NCBI RefSeq assembly: GCF_009176545.1
Contig: NZ_VTOJ01000001.1
Span: 1,550,001 to 1,614,000, forward strand
Source: Salinigranum salinum
Lineage (GTDB): Archaea > Halobacteriota > Halobacteria > Halobacteriales > Haloferacaceae
Direction of reading: 5' to 3'
DNA: 64,000 bases
Of this stretch, positions 24,651 to 33,570 are shown piece by piece (the stretch's first letter is position 1; the number at the start of each line of letters is the position of its first letter). The position numbers were made by a program, and so were the translations under genes. The notes under the pieces were generated by a model. The model saw only the letters and a program-made list of their open reading frames with translations, was not told where the DNA came from and did no database searches.

Positions 24651-27600
24651 ATGGGTAAGGCGGCGACGTCGAGCGGCGTCGCCCCACCGGCCGGCACGGG
24701 GTTCGTCGCCGGCATGGGGGAGGCGTTCTCGCTCGACCTGAACAGCGGCCAGTCGACGTACACGGTTCCGATCGAACTGCCCGACGGGATCGCGGGGCTG
24801 AAGCCCGCGATCAAGCTGGAGTACGTCCACGCCCGCACCGGAACGGCGTTCGGCCGGGGGTGGGACGTCCCGCTCCGGCGGATCGATCGGCGGCTCGACT
24901 TCGGGGTGCCGGAGCCGGACGCGGCGGCCGTCGACGGTGACGACGACGTCGACGGAGCCACCGGCGTGACGGAGGTGTTCCTCGACGCCAACGTCGAACT
25001 CCGGCGGGGGGCCGACGGTGACTACCGACCGGTCCGCGAGACCACGTTCGCCCGGTACACCCGCGAGGGTGACGGCTGGGTGATCACGGAGCGCGATGGA
25101 ACGCGCTCCCTCCTCGGGACGACGGCGGAGGGACGCGTCGTCGATCCGGACCACCCCGACCGGGTCGTGTCGTGGCTCCTCGAGCGACAGGAGGACGTCC
25201 ACGGCAACGCGATCGAGTACGACTACGACGTCGTCGCGGGCGTCCCGTATCTGCGCGGGGTCCGGTACGCGACGTACGTGATCCGGTTCGGGTACGAGGA
25301 CCGCCCCGACCGACCGCGTAACGGACGCGCGGGCTTCGTGAGGCAGGTCACCCGGCGCTGCCAGGCGATCACGCTCGGGCTCGCCGGCTCCAGCAGGGTG
25401 ATCCGGCGCTGGCGGCTCCGCTACGACGAGACCGCCCACACCGGCGAGTCGCTCCTACGGTCAGTCCGGTTGACCGGGCACGGCGCGGACGGCGCGACGA
25501 CGTCGCGACCGCCGACCACGTTCGACTACACCGCCTTCGACCCCACGACCGTCGACGTGCGCTGGATGGCGTCCGCGGTGGGAGCCCCACACCCGCCGCC
25601 GCTGACCGATCCGGACACGGCGCTGGTGGCGATGGCCGACCTGCCGCTTCCGGGCGTGCTCTCGGTCCGCAACGGCCGGCAGTACTACTGGCCGAACGGG
25701 GGGAGCGACGGCTGGGAGACACCCCGCCCGTTCGGGCGTACCCCCGCCGTGGCGAGCTTCGCCGACGAGGGCGTCCAGTTCCTCGACGTCGACGCCTCTG
25801 GCACCGCCGACATGGTGGTCGGCGTGGGGGACAGCCCCCTCCACGGCTACTACGAGAACCGTGGAGAGGCAGGGTGGGGTGGGTTCGTCCTTTACCCGCG
25901 GCACGCGCGGTCGGGCCCACCGTGGGCGAGCGGCCGCGTGGCGGTCGGCGACCTCGACGGCGACGGCGCGGTCGACGCCCTGTACGGCGGCCGCCGCGGC
26001 CCCGTCACGTTCCGCAACCGGACCCGCGAGGGGTGGGCCGAACCGACGGTCGCACCCGTCGGTGACGACCGGCTGGACGTCGACTTCGCCAGCCCGTTCG
26101 TCTTCCTCGCGGACATGACGGGCGACGGGCTGCCAGACCTGGTCCAGGTCCGTTCGGGGCGGGTCGAGTACTGGCTCAACCTGGGTCACGGACGCTTCGG
26201 CGAGCGCGTCGTCATGGCGAACAGTCCGCGCCTCTCGGGGATCAGTCGCCACCCCGACCAGCTGGTGCTGACCGACGTCGACGGCGACGGACGGACCGAC
26301 CTCGTGCGCGTGTCGGCCGCGGGGGTGGAGATCGCGCTGAACCGATCGGGCGACGAGTTCGCCGACGTCGCGGTGCATCCGACGGTCCCGACGCCGGTCG
26401 CGGGCACGGTCCGACCCGTCGACATGGGCGGGCGTGGCCGTGCGGGCCTCGTCTGGAACAGCAGCCGTGGTGGGCGGACGGGCTACGTCGTCCTCGACTG
26501 GGGGTCCGCGTCGCCACCGTACCTGCTCTCGGAGGTCGACAACGGCATGGGTCTCCGGTCGACGATCGACTACGCGCCGATGGTCGGGGAGGCGCTCCGC
26601 GACCGCCACGCCGGCGAGCCGTGGACGACGTTCATGCCGTTCCCGCTGTGGGTGGTCTCGCGCACCGTCGAGCGGGACACGACCCGCGGCCGCGAGACCG
26701 CAGTCGACTACCGCTACCACGAGGGCCAGTTCGACGCACGCTCGCGGCGGTTCCAGGGGTTCCGCCGCGTCGAACGGATCGAGCGCGGCGACGAGAGCGC
26801 CCCCGACGTCCGGACGCTCCACACGTTCTTGATGAACCAGGCGGACGAGCTGGGTCACGGTCCGGAACACGCCCACCTCGACCGCCTGCTCGCGCAGGTC
26901 GAGACGTACGGTCTCGACGGGTCGGCTGACGAGGGGCGTCCGTACCGGATCGAGGAGACCGAGTACGCCGTCGACGTCCTCGAGACGCTGCCGGACGGGA
27001 CGCCGCGGGTGTTCGTCGGCGTCGCGACGACGCGAAAGCGCCACCTCGAGCGGACGGACGACGAACGGATCGAGGAGGTGCGCTACGAGTACGACGACGC
27101 CGGCAACGTCGTCCGGGAGACCTCGCGCGGTCACGGGACGGTCGGCGGCGACCGCGTGCCCGAGAAGGAGATCGTCACCGAGGTCGCGTACGCGGCCAAC
27201 CCCGCTCGCGGGCTCTCGGGAGTGGTCGCCCACGTGGTCAAGCGCGACGTCGACGGCGCGGTCGTCGCGGAGGAGCGCCGGTACTACGACGGCGACGACG
27301 GGGAGAGCCTGCCACTGGGTGAGGTCGACCGGGGCCTCCTCACGCGCGGGGAGCAGCTCGTGCTCTCGCGGGCGGCGTTCGACGACCACTACGGCGACGT
27401 GGACCTCGACGCACACGGCTTCGTGGCTGGGAGCGACGCCGACGGCTCGCCCGCTGTCTTCGCGGTCGGCCAGCGTCGCACGTACACCGCACGGGGAACT
27501 GTCGTGACCGAGACCGACGGCCTCGGAACCACGACCACCTACGAGTACGACACCGACGGTCTCCACGTGATCGCCCAGACGGTCGACGGCAGGCGGAGCG

Positions 27601-30590
27601 AGTTCGAGCGCGATCCCGCAACGGGCAAGCCGACTCGGATCACCGCCAACAGCGGCGAGGCGGTCCGGCTGGGGTACGACCCGCTCGCGCGGCTGACGAC
27701 GGTGTTGCTCGCGGACGACACGGAGGACGCGCCGACCCGCGAGTACCGCTACGACGACCAGTCGGTCCCGAACGCGGTCCACCAGAGCGTCCGGCTCTCG
27801 ACGACCGAGCGGGCCGAGATCGCCACGTACTACGACGGCACGAACGCGGAGCTACAGAAGCGCGCCGAGCGGACGACCGACGAGGTCGTCGTGAGCGGCT
27901 GGTCCGAGACGAACCCGCTCGGCGGGGTGAAGACCGAGTACGAGCCCACGGTCGAGTCGACGCTCGCGTTCGGCGTGCCCGAGACGGCCGACCGACCGGC
28001 TCGTCACGTGGGCTACGACGCGTTCGGGCGGCCCGTCCACACCGTCGACTACGACGGCGGCGTCTCGCGCGCCGAGTACCTGCCGTTCGAGGTCGTCACC
28101 TGGGACGCAAACGACACCGACGGAGCGTCGCCGCACGCCGACACGCCACGACGCGAGCGAGTCGACGTCTGGAACCACCGGACCGCCGTCGTCGAGGTCG
28201 GCGGCGACGGTGAGCCGGTGACGACGCGGTACGACGTTGGGCTGTTCGGCGAACTCCTGGCGCACGCCGACGACGCGGGGACGGTCGCCACGTACGCGTA
28301 CGACCGGCGTGGCAAGCGCATCCGGATCGATCACCGCGACGCCGGCAGTCGGCGGCTGTGGCACGACGCCGCCGGCAACGTCGTGCGGTCGGTCGACGCC
28401 GACGGGAACGATCTGACGGCGACGTACGATGCCGAGGGACGGCTCCACACGGTGAGCCACGGCGATGCCGTGGTCGAACGGTACACGTACGACGACGACA
28501 CGCCGGGTGCCGGCGGTCGACTGGCCGAGGTGCAGTACCCCGGCGGGAGCCAGCGGTTCGACTACGACGAGCGCGGCCACCGGAGTCGACACGAGTACCG
28601 TTTCGAGGATCGGGCGGAGCCACTCGTGCTCGGCTTCGAACACGACGACGCCGGCCGGCAGACCGCGGTCACGTACCCAGACGGGACCACCGTAGCCCGC
28701 GAGTACTACCGCAACGGGATGGTGCGACGGATCGACGGCGTCGTCGACGAGTTCACCTACGACGCGCGCAACTTCGTGACGCGGATCGACTACGCCAACG
28801 GCGTCACGACCGAGACCGAGTACGGTGTCGGCGTCGGACGCGTCACCCGGCAGACCACGACCGATCCGCGCGGTCGGTCGTACGAGGACGTCGCCTACGA
28901 GTACGACCCGACGAAACACCTCGTCGGGACGACCGACACCGCCCCCGACAGCGGCGTCGACGCGACGTACGAACTCGACCCGCTGTACCAGCTCACGCGG
29001 GCGCAGGGCACCGACAGCGAGGGGGCGTACGACGTCACCTACGACTACGACGGGTACGCGCTGACCGCCTCCGGCGAGTCCGCGTTCGGCCTCCGCTTCG
29101 ACGACGCCGTCCACCCGACCCGCGTCAGCGGCATCGAACACGCGGACGGGAGCGTCACGGACGTCCCCTACAGCGACAACGGGAACGTCACCGCGCTGGC
29201 CGACCGCTCGCTGACGTACGATCACAAGAGCCAGCTCGTCCGGGTCGAACGCGGGGACGTCGTCGTCAGCTACGGCTACGACCACCGCGGGCAGCGGATC
29301 AGCAAGCGGATCGAGTCGGGCGACGACGCGAGAGAGACGCGCTCGCTCGGTCGACTGGCCGACGTGACCGACACCGGCGTCACCGCCTACGTCACCCTCG
29401 GCGGGGTGCGGCTCGCGCAGTTGCGTGGCGGCGACCTGACCGTGTTCCACAACGACCCGCAGGGGACCGTCCGCTTCGTCACCAACGCCACCGGCCACCG
29501 GGCGACTCCCATCTCGTACTACCCGTTCGGGACCCGGCGTGGCGGGGACGACGGCGACGGGTCGACGGTTCGAACGTACGTCCTGCACGAGTTCGACCGC
29601 CACGCTGGCCTCTACTGCATGGGACGGCGGTGGTACGCCCCGGAGATCGGCCGGTTCCTGACACCCGATCCGCTGTACCTCCACCGTCCGGAGAAGGCGG
29701 ACGGGGACCCGCGGCCGCTCCACCTGTACACCTACGTCGGGAACGACCCGCTCGACCGGGTCGACCCGACGGGGCTGTCGTTCTGGAGCGTCGTGGGCGC
29801 GATCGTCGGCGTCGTCGTCGGCATCGCAGTGGGCGCGCTCGTCGTCGCCGCGTTCGCCGCCGGAGCCGCCCTCGGTCTGCTGGCGATCGCGGGGGTGATC
29901 GGTCTCGTCACCGTGAGCTACCTGGCCGCGAGCGCGAACCCGGGCAGCGGATTCAGCGAGTTCATGCGTGGGTTCATGATCGGGCTCAACGCCGGGCTGA
30001 ACTACACGATCCTCTCGGCGATGGGGCTGGGACCGCTCGGGGTCGCCGTGGGCGTGATCAACTTCCTGGCGGCGTTCGACTCGATCGCCGGCAACGACGT
30101 CTACCAGGGGATCCTGGGCTGGTCGAACTGGCTCATGCCGATGTCGTGGTTCGTCGTGGGGATCGGTCTCACCTTCTGGCTACTGAACGGCCTCGGCCAC
30201 CTGCTGTTCTGGAGTATTCCCAGCCTGTGGGGTGGCGGGATCGACCGCTTCCGCATCGAGGGGATGCGCGTCGACTGGTCGACCGGGACCATCGCCACCC
30301 GGGGCGGGTTCATCTCGGACGCCAACGCCTGGGACACCGCGTTCAACCTGGGTAACTTCGTCTACGTCGACAGCCAGTCGTTCGACGCCACCGGCGCTCC
30401 CGCGTGGCACATGGACCACGAGGCGGGCCACAGTCTCAACCTCGCCGCGTTCGGCAGCGTCTTCCACTTCGTCGGCTGGTTCGACGAGATGGCGCGCGAG
30501 AACAGTTCCGGGACCGGCGAGGACGCGTTCGCCGAACAGGCCGCCGAGAGCCACACGGGGGCGTCGACGACGGTTCCGATGTGGGACTGA
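24651..30590 (+). CDS. TcB-TcC fusion Rhs toxin with C-terminal HEAGH metalloprotease-like payload
   Basis: 1979 aa, no signal peptide. Order: SpvB/TcdB N-terminal domain (about 15-330; GEAFSLDLNSGQSTYTVPI, LEYVHARTGTAFGRGWD); FG-GAP/VCBS-type repeats (about 375-560; GDLDGDGAVDALYGG, TDVDGDGRTDLVRV); TcB middle region (VDNGMGLRSTIDYAPM, about 620); many YD/Rhs repeats (about 790-1650); Rhs core end (GLYCMGRRWYAPEIGRFL near 1653, LYTYVGNDPLDRVDPTGL near 1692-1709). The last 270 residues are payload: three or four hydrophobic segments (about 1713-1860), then HEAGHSLN at 1923 with downstream FDE and FAEQAAES. In TcB/TcC the Rhs shell encloses the toxic tail and cleaves it off. Inference: a zinc-protease effector delivered through the TcA-like channel. 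Confidence 0.88.
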   Translation: MGKAATSSGVAPPAGTGFVAGMGEAFSLDLNSGQSTYTVPIELPDGIAGLKPAIKLEYVHARTGTAFGRGWDVPLRRIDRRLDFGVPEPDAAAVDGDDDVDGATGVTEVFLDANVELRRGADGDYRPVRETTFARYTREGDGWVITERDGTRSLLGTTAEGRVVDPDHPDRVVSWLLERQEDVHGNAIEYDYDVVAGVPYLRGVRYATYVIRFGYEDRPDRPRNGRAGFVRQVTRRCQAITLGLAGSSRVIRRWRLRYDETAHTGESLLRSVRLTGHGADGATTSRPPTTFDYTAFDPTTVDVRWMASAVGAPHPPPLTDPDTALVAMADLPLPGVLSVRNGRQYYWPNGGSDGWETPRPFGRTPAVASFADEGVQFLDVDASGTADMVVGVGDSPLHGYYENRGEAGWGGFVLYPRHARSGPPWASGRVAVGDLDGDGAVDALYGGRRGPVTFRNRTREGWAEPTVAPVGDDRLDVDFASPFVFLADMTGDGLPDLVQVRSGRVEYWLNLGHGRFGERVVMANSPRLSGISRHPDQLVLTDVDGDGRTDLVRVSAAGVEIALNRSGDEFADVAVHPTVPTPVAGTVRPVDMGGRGRAGLVWNSSRGGRTGYVVLDWGSASPPYLLSEVDNGMGLRSTIDYAPMVGEALRDRHAGEPWTTFMPFPLWVVSRTVERDTTRGRETAVDYRYHEGQFDARSRRFQGFRRVERIERGDESAPDVRTLHTFLMNQADELGHGPEHAHLDRLLAQVETYGLDGSADEGRPYRIEETEYAVDVLETLPDGTPRVFVGVATTRKRHLERTDDERIEEVRYEYDDAGNVVRETSRGHGTVGGDRVPEKEIVTEVAYAANPARGLSGVVAHVVKRDVDGAVVAEERRYYDGDDGESLPLGEVDRGLLTRGEQLVLSRAAFDDHYGDVDLDAHGFVAGSDADGSPAVFAVGQRRTYTARGTVVTETDGLGTTTTYEYDTDGLHVIAQTVDGRRSEFERDPATGKPTRITANSGEAVRLGYDPLARLTTVLLADDTEDAPTREYRYDDQSVPNAVHQSVRLSTTERAEIATYYDGTNAELQKRAERTTDEVVVSGWSETNPLGGVKTEYEPTVESTLAFGVPETADRPARHVGYDAFGRPVHTVDYDGGVSRAEYLPFEVVTWDANDTDGASPHADTPRRERVDVWNHRTAVVEVGGDGEPVTTRYDVGLFGELLAHADDAGTVATYAYDRRGKRIRIDHRDAGSRRLWHDAAGNVVRSVDADGNDLTATYDAEGRLHTVSHGDAVVERYTYDDDTPGAGGRLAEVQYPGGSQRFDYDERGHRSRHEYRFEDRAEPLVLGFEHDDAGRQTAVTYPDGTTVAREYYRNGMVRRIDGVVDEFTYDARNFVTRIDYANGVTTETEYGVGVGRVTRQTTTDPRGRSYEDVAYEYDPTKHLVGTTDTAPDSGVDATYELDPLYQLTRAQGTDSEGAYDVTYDYDGYALTASGESAFGLRFDDAVHPTRVSGIEHADGSVTDVPYSDNGNVTALADRSLTYDHKSQLVRVERGDVVVSYGYDHRGQRISKRIESGDDARETRSLGRLADVTDTGVTAYVTLGGVRLAQLRGGDLTVFHNDPQGTVRFVTNATGHRATPISYYPFGTRRGGDDGDGSTVRTYVLHEFDRHAGLYCMGRRWYAPEIGRFLTPDPLYLHRPEKADGDPRPLHLYTYVGNDPLDRVDPTGLSFWSVVGAIVGVVVGIAVGALVVAAFAAGAALGLLAIAGVIGLVTVSYLAASANPGSGFSEFMRGFMIGLNAGLNYTILSAMGLGPLGVAVGVINFLAAFDSIAGNDVYQGILGWSNWLMPMSWFVVGIGLTFWLLNGLGHLLFWSIPSLWGGGIDRFRIEGMRVDWSTGTIATRGGFISDANAWDTAFNLGNFVYVDSQSFDATGAPAWHMDHEAGHSLNLAAFGSVFHFVGWFDEMARENSSGTGEDAFAEQAAESHTGASTTVPMWD

Positions 30591-30717
30591 GCCGAGCCGC
30601 CCGCGCTCGTCGCGGTCGAACGGCTCCCGTGGCGGCTGTTTCCGAACCGGAACGCGACCGCCCCGTGGGCGAGCCGATCGCTACCGAGTGAAGGGGGACG
30701 GAGAGGGAGGAGCGTCT

Positions 30718-30972
30718 TCAGGCGTCGCGGAGTTTGCCGCTGACGGCCGTGAACGCCGGCCAGCACTTGTCGGTGAGGAGCAAGTAGGCGAAGTAGATCG
30801 CCATCACGCCCATCAGCGCTTCCCAGGCACCGAGAGCGAGCTGTCCACCCGCGACGGTCTCGAACGCGAACCGTTCGAGGAACGCGCCGACGACTGACAG
30901 CGCGACGGTTCCGAGACCGAATACCAGGAGTTCGAGCGCTTCCGGGAGCAGTTCGACGAGCGAGGTGTTCAT
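30718..30972 (-). CDS. Small two-helix membrane protein, unknown function
   Basis: 84 aa from ATG 30970-30972. Hydrophobic helices LELLVFGLGTVALSVVGAF and WEALMGVMAIYFAYLLL are separated by a short polar stretch. The frame extends upstream into the decayed vapC start, but this ATG is the natural one. It is convergent with the Tc-like operon, 127 nt from its end. An immunity role is conceivable because of its position, but this size class of membrane protein is common in haloarchaea and nothing specific supports it. Confidence 0.65.
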   Translation of the reverse strand: MNTSLVELLPEALELLVFGLGTVALSVVGAFLERFAFETVAGGQLALGAWEALMGVMAIYFAYLLLTDKCWPAFTAVSGKLRDA

Positions 30973-31068
30973 CGAGTGGTGGATGTCGGCTGGTGGTTGT
31001 GTCTCTTTCGGTCCGGTGGTGAGGTGGGTAGTGGGGCCCACGAGGAACGAGGAGTCGACGAGTTTCAC
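30973..31068 (-). pseudogene. Decayed vapC (PIN-domain toxin) start
   Basis: A GTG at 31066-31068 overlaps the antitoxin stop (GTGA), and the first codons read VKLVDSSFLV, the usual beginning of a PIN-domain toxin with its first catalytic Asp. After about ten residues the sequence departs (GPTTHLTTGPKETQ) and no further PIN motifs follow; the frame runs into the small membrane protein. This looks like a deletion that removed nearly all of vapC. Confidence 0.6.
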
Positions 31069-31325
31069 GAACCCTCCGCGAGTCGCTCGTCGACGTCGTC
31101 GCCGAGGTCGCCGAACGCGTCGTCGACGTCATCGAGGCCGCGAGCGACTTCCGCTTCGAGGTCGGCGGCCGTCTCGTCGGTGAGAAAGCCCGCGTTCGTC
31201 CGCCAGTCGGCGTCGAGTTCGTGGAGGATGCGGTCGAGCGTCTCGCTGAAGCTCTCGTCACCGCGTTTGTGCGCCTTGAGCCGCTCGTAGACGTCCTCCC
31301 TGATCCCGCTGTTCTTCGAGGCCAT
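31065..31325 (-). CDS. VapB-like antitoxin
   Basis: 86 aa from ATG 31323-31325. The N-terminus ASKNSGIREDVYERLKAHKRGDESFSETLDRIL is the compact DNA-binding and dimerisation region of haloarchaeal VapB-type antitoxins; the rest is acidic helices (DETAADLEAEVARGLDDVDD), the toxin-binding tail. In VapBC pairs it neutralises a PIN-domain RNase and represses its own operon. Here the partner is reduced to about ten codons, so this is an orphan antitoxin. Confidence 0.72.
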   Translation of the reverse strand: MASKNSGIREDVYERLKAHKRGDESFSETLDRILHELDADWRTNAGFLTDETAADLEAEVARGLDDVDDAFGDLGDDVDERLAEGS

Positions 31326-31625
31326 TCGTGTTTTGCGTATGGGTTCGTGTACACACCAGTGTTGTCCCGGTCGGGAGTCGGTTTCGTTCGGGGACGAACG
31401 GATCTTCGGCGAGGAGGAGTGTCTCACAGGGGCTGGGCGTAAAAAATACAGACTCCGAAAATTGCACACAACTGCACGTCTCTCCGTGTGCAGATCGATG
31501 AGTTGGTCCTTAGTTTTACAGCCTTGGTGAACTCGTTCAGCTCAGAACACCAACCTCATTATATACTAATCAGACTCCAGTAGGGCGACAAAGCTAGGAA
31601 TCCGGATAACGTGTACAATAATACG

Positions 31626-31901
31626 ATGAGAATCAGGATGACCGAGTCCCGAAAGCGACGGTACGAGTCCCTCTGTGAGGCTACCGGCGAGGCGACCAAG
31701 TCAAAAGCGATAGACAAAGCCGTTGGATATTACCTCCGGATGCGCGGGAATACAGGTGCTTATCCTGTTGGCGCGGTTCAGGAGCTCCTTGCTACTGCAG
31801 AGTCAGAAGGTTCGGTCACTGGCGAACAGATAGCATCGATAATTGATTGTCCTGAACTCAGAGTTGAATATGAAATTAACTGGTTTGTTAACAATGGATA
31901 G
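31626..31901 (+). CDS. Ribbon-helix-helix-like small DNA-binding protein
   Basis: 91 aa from ATG 31626 (MRIRMTESRKRRYESLCEA). A beta strand followed by two helices (TKSKAIDKAVGYYLRM) resembles the RHH/CopG fold. The C-terminal half is a second helical segment (AVQELLATAESEGSVTGEQI) of unknown role. Base composition is much more AT-rich than the core genes, and it sits with HNH and HTH genes of similar composition, pointing to acquisition by transfer. Confidence 0.6.
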   Translation: MRIRMTESRKRRYESLCEATGEATKSKAIDKAVGYYLRMRGNTGAYPVGAVQELLATAESEGSVTGEQIASIIDCPELRVEYEINWFVNNG

Positions 31902-31910
31902 GTCGAAAGA

Positions 31911-32381
31911 CTACATATATTGCTCAGGACGGAAAGAACTGTACTGGTCATCCTCATCAGCCTCCAAAAGCTGACGATCTAGCCTACGCAAATCGCCGAC
32001 CGGCAGGTACCACCTGTCTTGATCGTCAAGCCCGAATTTGGGCTCAAGTCTCACATCGAATGCTCTTGCCATTGCGGGAATCATCTCACGGAGCAGCTTT
32101 CTAAACCACATAAATTCCAAGCCCGTCATCTCGCCACTACTCACTAGATGAATCGAAGGTGCGATTCCTTCTCCATGTTTTGCTTTGTGGCATTTTCGAC
32201 ACAGAGTATTGATATTGCTAAGTCTATCTGATCCACCTGCCCCTCGCGGAACAATGTGGTCTGGGTCAAGAGTAAAACCCTCTTTGATGTGCCCAAGGCA
32301 GTTACCGCATCTGTGCTGATCTCGAGTGAAAACTGCTTGTCGAATGTCCGTCCAATTTTTCTCGTGTCGTGGTTTACTCAT
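31911..32381 (-). CDS. HNH endonuclease
   Basis: 156 aa from ATG 32379-32381 (MSKPRHEKNW). HNH/beta-beta-alpha-metal motif with a zinc knuckle: CGNC, then DPDHIVPRG, LSNINTLCRKCHKAKHG. The conserved His in DHI, Asn in NIN and His in CHKAKH are present, so it should be catalytically competent. The C-terminal 80 residues are helical and not recognised. AT-rich relative to the chromosome. Possibly a mobile-element or restriction-like nuclease. Confidence 0.85.
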   Translation of the reverse strand: MSKPRHEKNWTDIRQAVFTRDQHRCGNCLGHIKEGFTLDPDHIVPRGAGGSDRLSNINTLCRKCHKAKHGEGIAPSIHLVSSGEMTGLEFMWFRKLLREMIPAMARAFDVRLEPKFGLDDQDRWYLPVGDLRRLDRQLLEADEDDQYSSFRPEQYM

Positions 32382-32537
32382 GTGTGTGGGTCGCGGCACC
32401 GATCTACAGCCTTGCCACTCTGGATCGGTGCTGTGGCTCCTTTGATTAGCGAACTCCCCTTCAACCGACTTGTTCAGCGCACCGGACTACACTCCAATAT
32501 TGATGGGGCTTGGTTTCTTAGTATTTCGTTACAAAAC

Positions 32538-32942
32538 ATGTACAAAGTATCAGAATACGATGAGGTGTGGGTGATTGCGGGTGAGGAGGACAAGATAGTG
32601 TTTAAAAAGGGACGGAAATGGGTCGAGGGAAAAACTCTACCGAAGTCGGAGATATGGGGAGAGTTGCCGGATGGGTCTCGGTTTGAAATCAAGAACAAGC
32701 ATCTTCGTCATAGGTCAGAAGTCCCTGCATTCATGCGATTATGGCGTCAAACTGGTGGCTTTGAAGTTACGCCAGGATGGGAAGAAATTCCACTCGATGT
32801 TGCGATGCAAGGGAAGGCAGCTATTGCAGTATATCTCGGTGTAGTTGGCCAATTGACCCGAGAAGAAGTTGCGGAGAAAATGGGCGTAAAAGAAGGTACC
32901 ATTCGGACGTATGTCTCCGAGTACAAACAGGGCAAGAGGTAA
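32538..32942 (+). CDS. Hypothetical protein with C-terminal HTH
   Basis: 134 aa from ATG 32538 (MYKVSEYDEVWVIAGEEDK). The N-terminal beta-rich part (IVFKKGRKWVEGKTL, ELPDGSRFEIK) is not recognised. The C-terminus LTREEVAEKMGVKEGTIRTYVSEYKQGKR is a clear helix-turn-helix. AT-rich composition. It is divergent from the HNH gene (157 nt between starts). Probably a regulator from an acquired element; function unknown. Confidence 0.65.
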   Translation: MYKVSEYDEVWVIAGEEDKIVFKKGRKWVEGKTLPKSEIWGELPDGSRFEIKNKHLRHRSEVPAFMRLWRQTGGFEVTPGWEEIPLDVAMQGKAAIAVYLGVVGQLTREEVAEKMGVKEGTIRTYVSEYKQGKR

Positions 32943-32968
32943 CGAATTCTAGCGGTGTATTTTAATTC

Positions 32969-32984
32969 TGTGCCCTTAGGCACA
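32969..32984 (+). terminator. Short hairpin TGTGCC-CTTA-GGCACA
   Basis: Perfect 6-bp stem with a 4-nt loop, 27 nt after the stop of the HTH protein and just before the larger hairpin. It could be a terminator or part of a mobile-element end. Confidence 0.35.
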
Positions 32985-32989
32985 CCTCT

Positions 32990-33026
32990 AAGAGGGAATC
33001 CGACGGTTGCGGTCGGATTCCCTCTT
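32990..33026 (+). repeat. Perfect 15-bp stem hairpin (AAGAGGGAATCCGAC, 7-nt loop)
   Basis: Arms 32990-33004 and 33012-33026 are exact reverse complements around GGTTGCG. Such long perfect hairpins occur at ends of IS200/IS605-type elements and as strong transcription terminators. No transposase is left beside it, so its origin is open. Confidence 0.65.
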
Positions 33027-33532
33027 CGACGAAGTGGCCTTTGGCTACGTCCGGAGGACGCGATCTCGAATGTCGGTCAGTCGCTAATAACCAGCAAAAT
33101 ACTCCGATAAAGTACGAGTCGAAGAGTGTTACCACTCACGGGACCGCCGCTATCGGAGTTGCTCCCAGATGCAACCTCCACGCACTCTGGTAACCATCTT
33201 AGCCTCAACTGAGCGCAGGTCGTGCTCCGGCTTCTCGATGCGATATTCGAATCTCCCGCTCGGGAACACGGCTGGATTCCGCTTCGTTCGTTCCCAGAGG
33301 TGGCGACCGCCACAGAGGATTTTCTGGGCCTCTTGACGATCGTTCTCCGCATTGAACGTTGATCGAGATAGAGGAAGAGGCGATACACGCCGTCACGGTC
33401 GAGTCGGCCGCCGAGAGGAAGAGGATGGAAATATACGACACAGGACTCGCCGGGAGTCTCGCGAGCGAGCGCAGCGAGCGAGGGGGACTACGGCGAGTCC
33501 ACTGACTGGAGCGAACGAAGTGAGCGAAAGGA

Positions 33533-33570
33533 AGTGGACTCACCGGAATTCGAACCCGGGGCCTCTCCCA
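33533..33570 (-). repeat. tRNA-Ala-like 3' half (candidate att remnant)
   Basis: 38 bases matching 35329-35366 (3' half of the intact tRNA-Ala(GGC)) with three differences. The T-arm still pairs (CCGGG-TTCGAAT-TCCGG with one G-U). No tRNA 5' half accompanies it. The two copies bracket the sulfatase-like gene, suggesting a former integrated segment of about 1.8 kb, although no integrase remains between them. Confidence 0.6.

Noticed and set aside
24546..25439. Long antisense open frames opposite the Tc-like genes (for example 24687-22075 and 27782-25461)
   Set aside because: High-GC shadow frames mirroring the codon pattern of the real genes; no start, motif or composition support.
30718..30972. 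Small membrane protein as immunity factor for the HEAGH toxin
   Set aside because: Convergent orientation and a generic two-helix build; no positive evidence beyond position.
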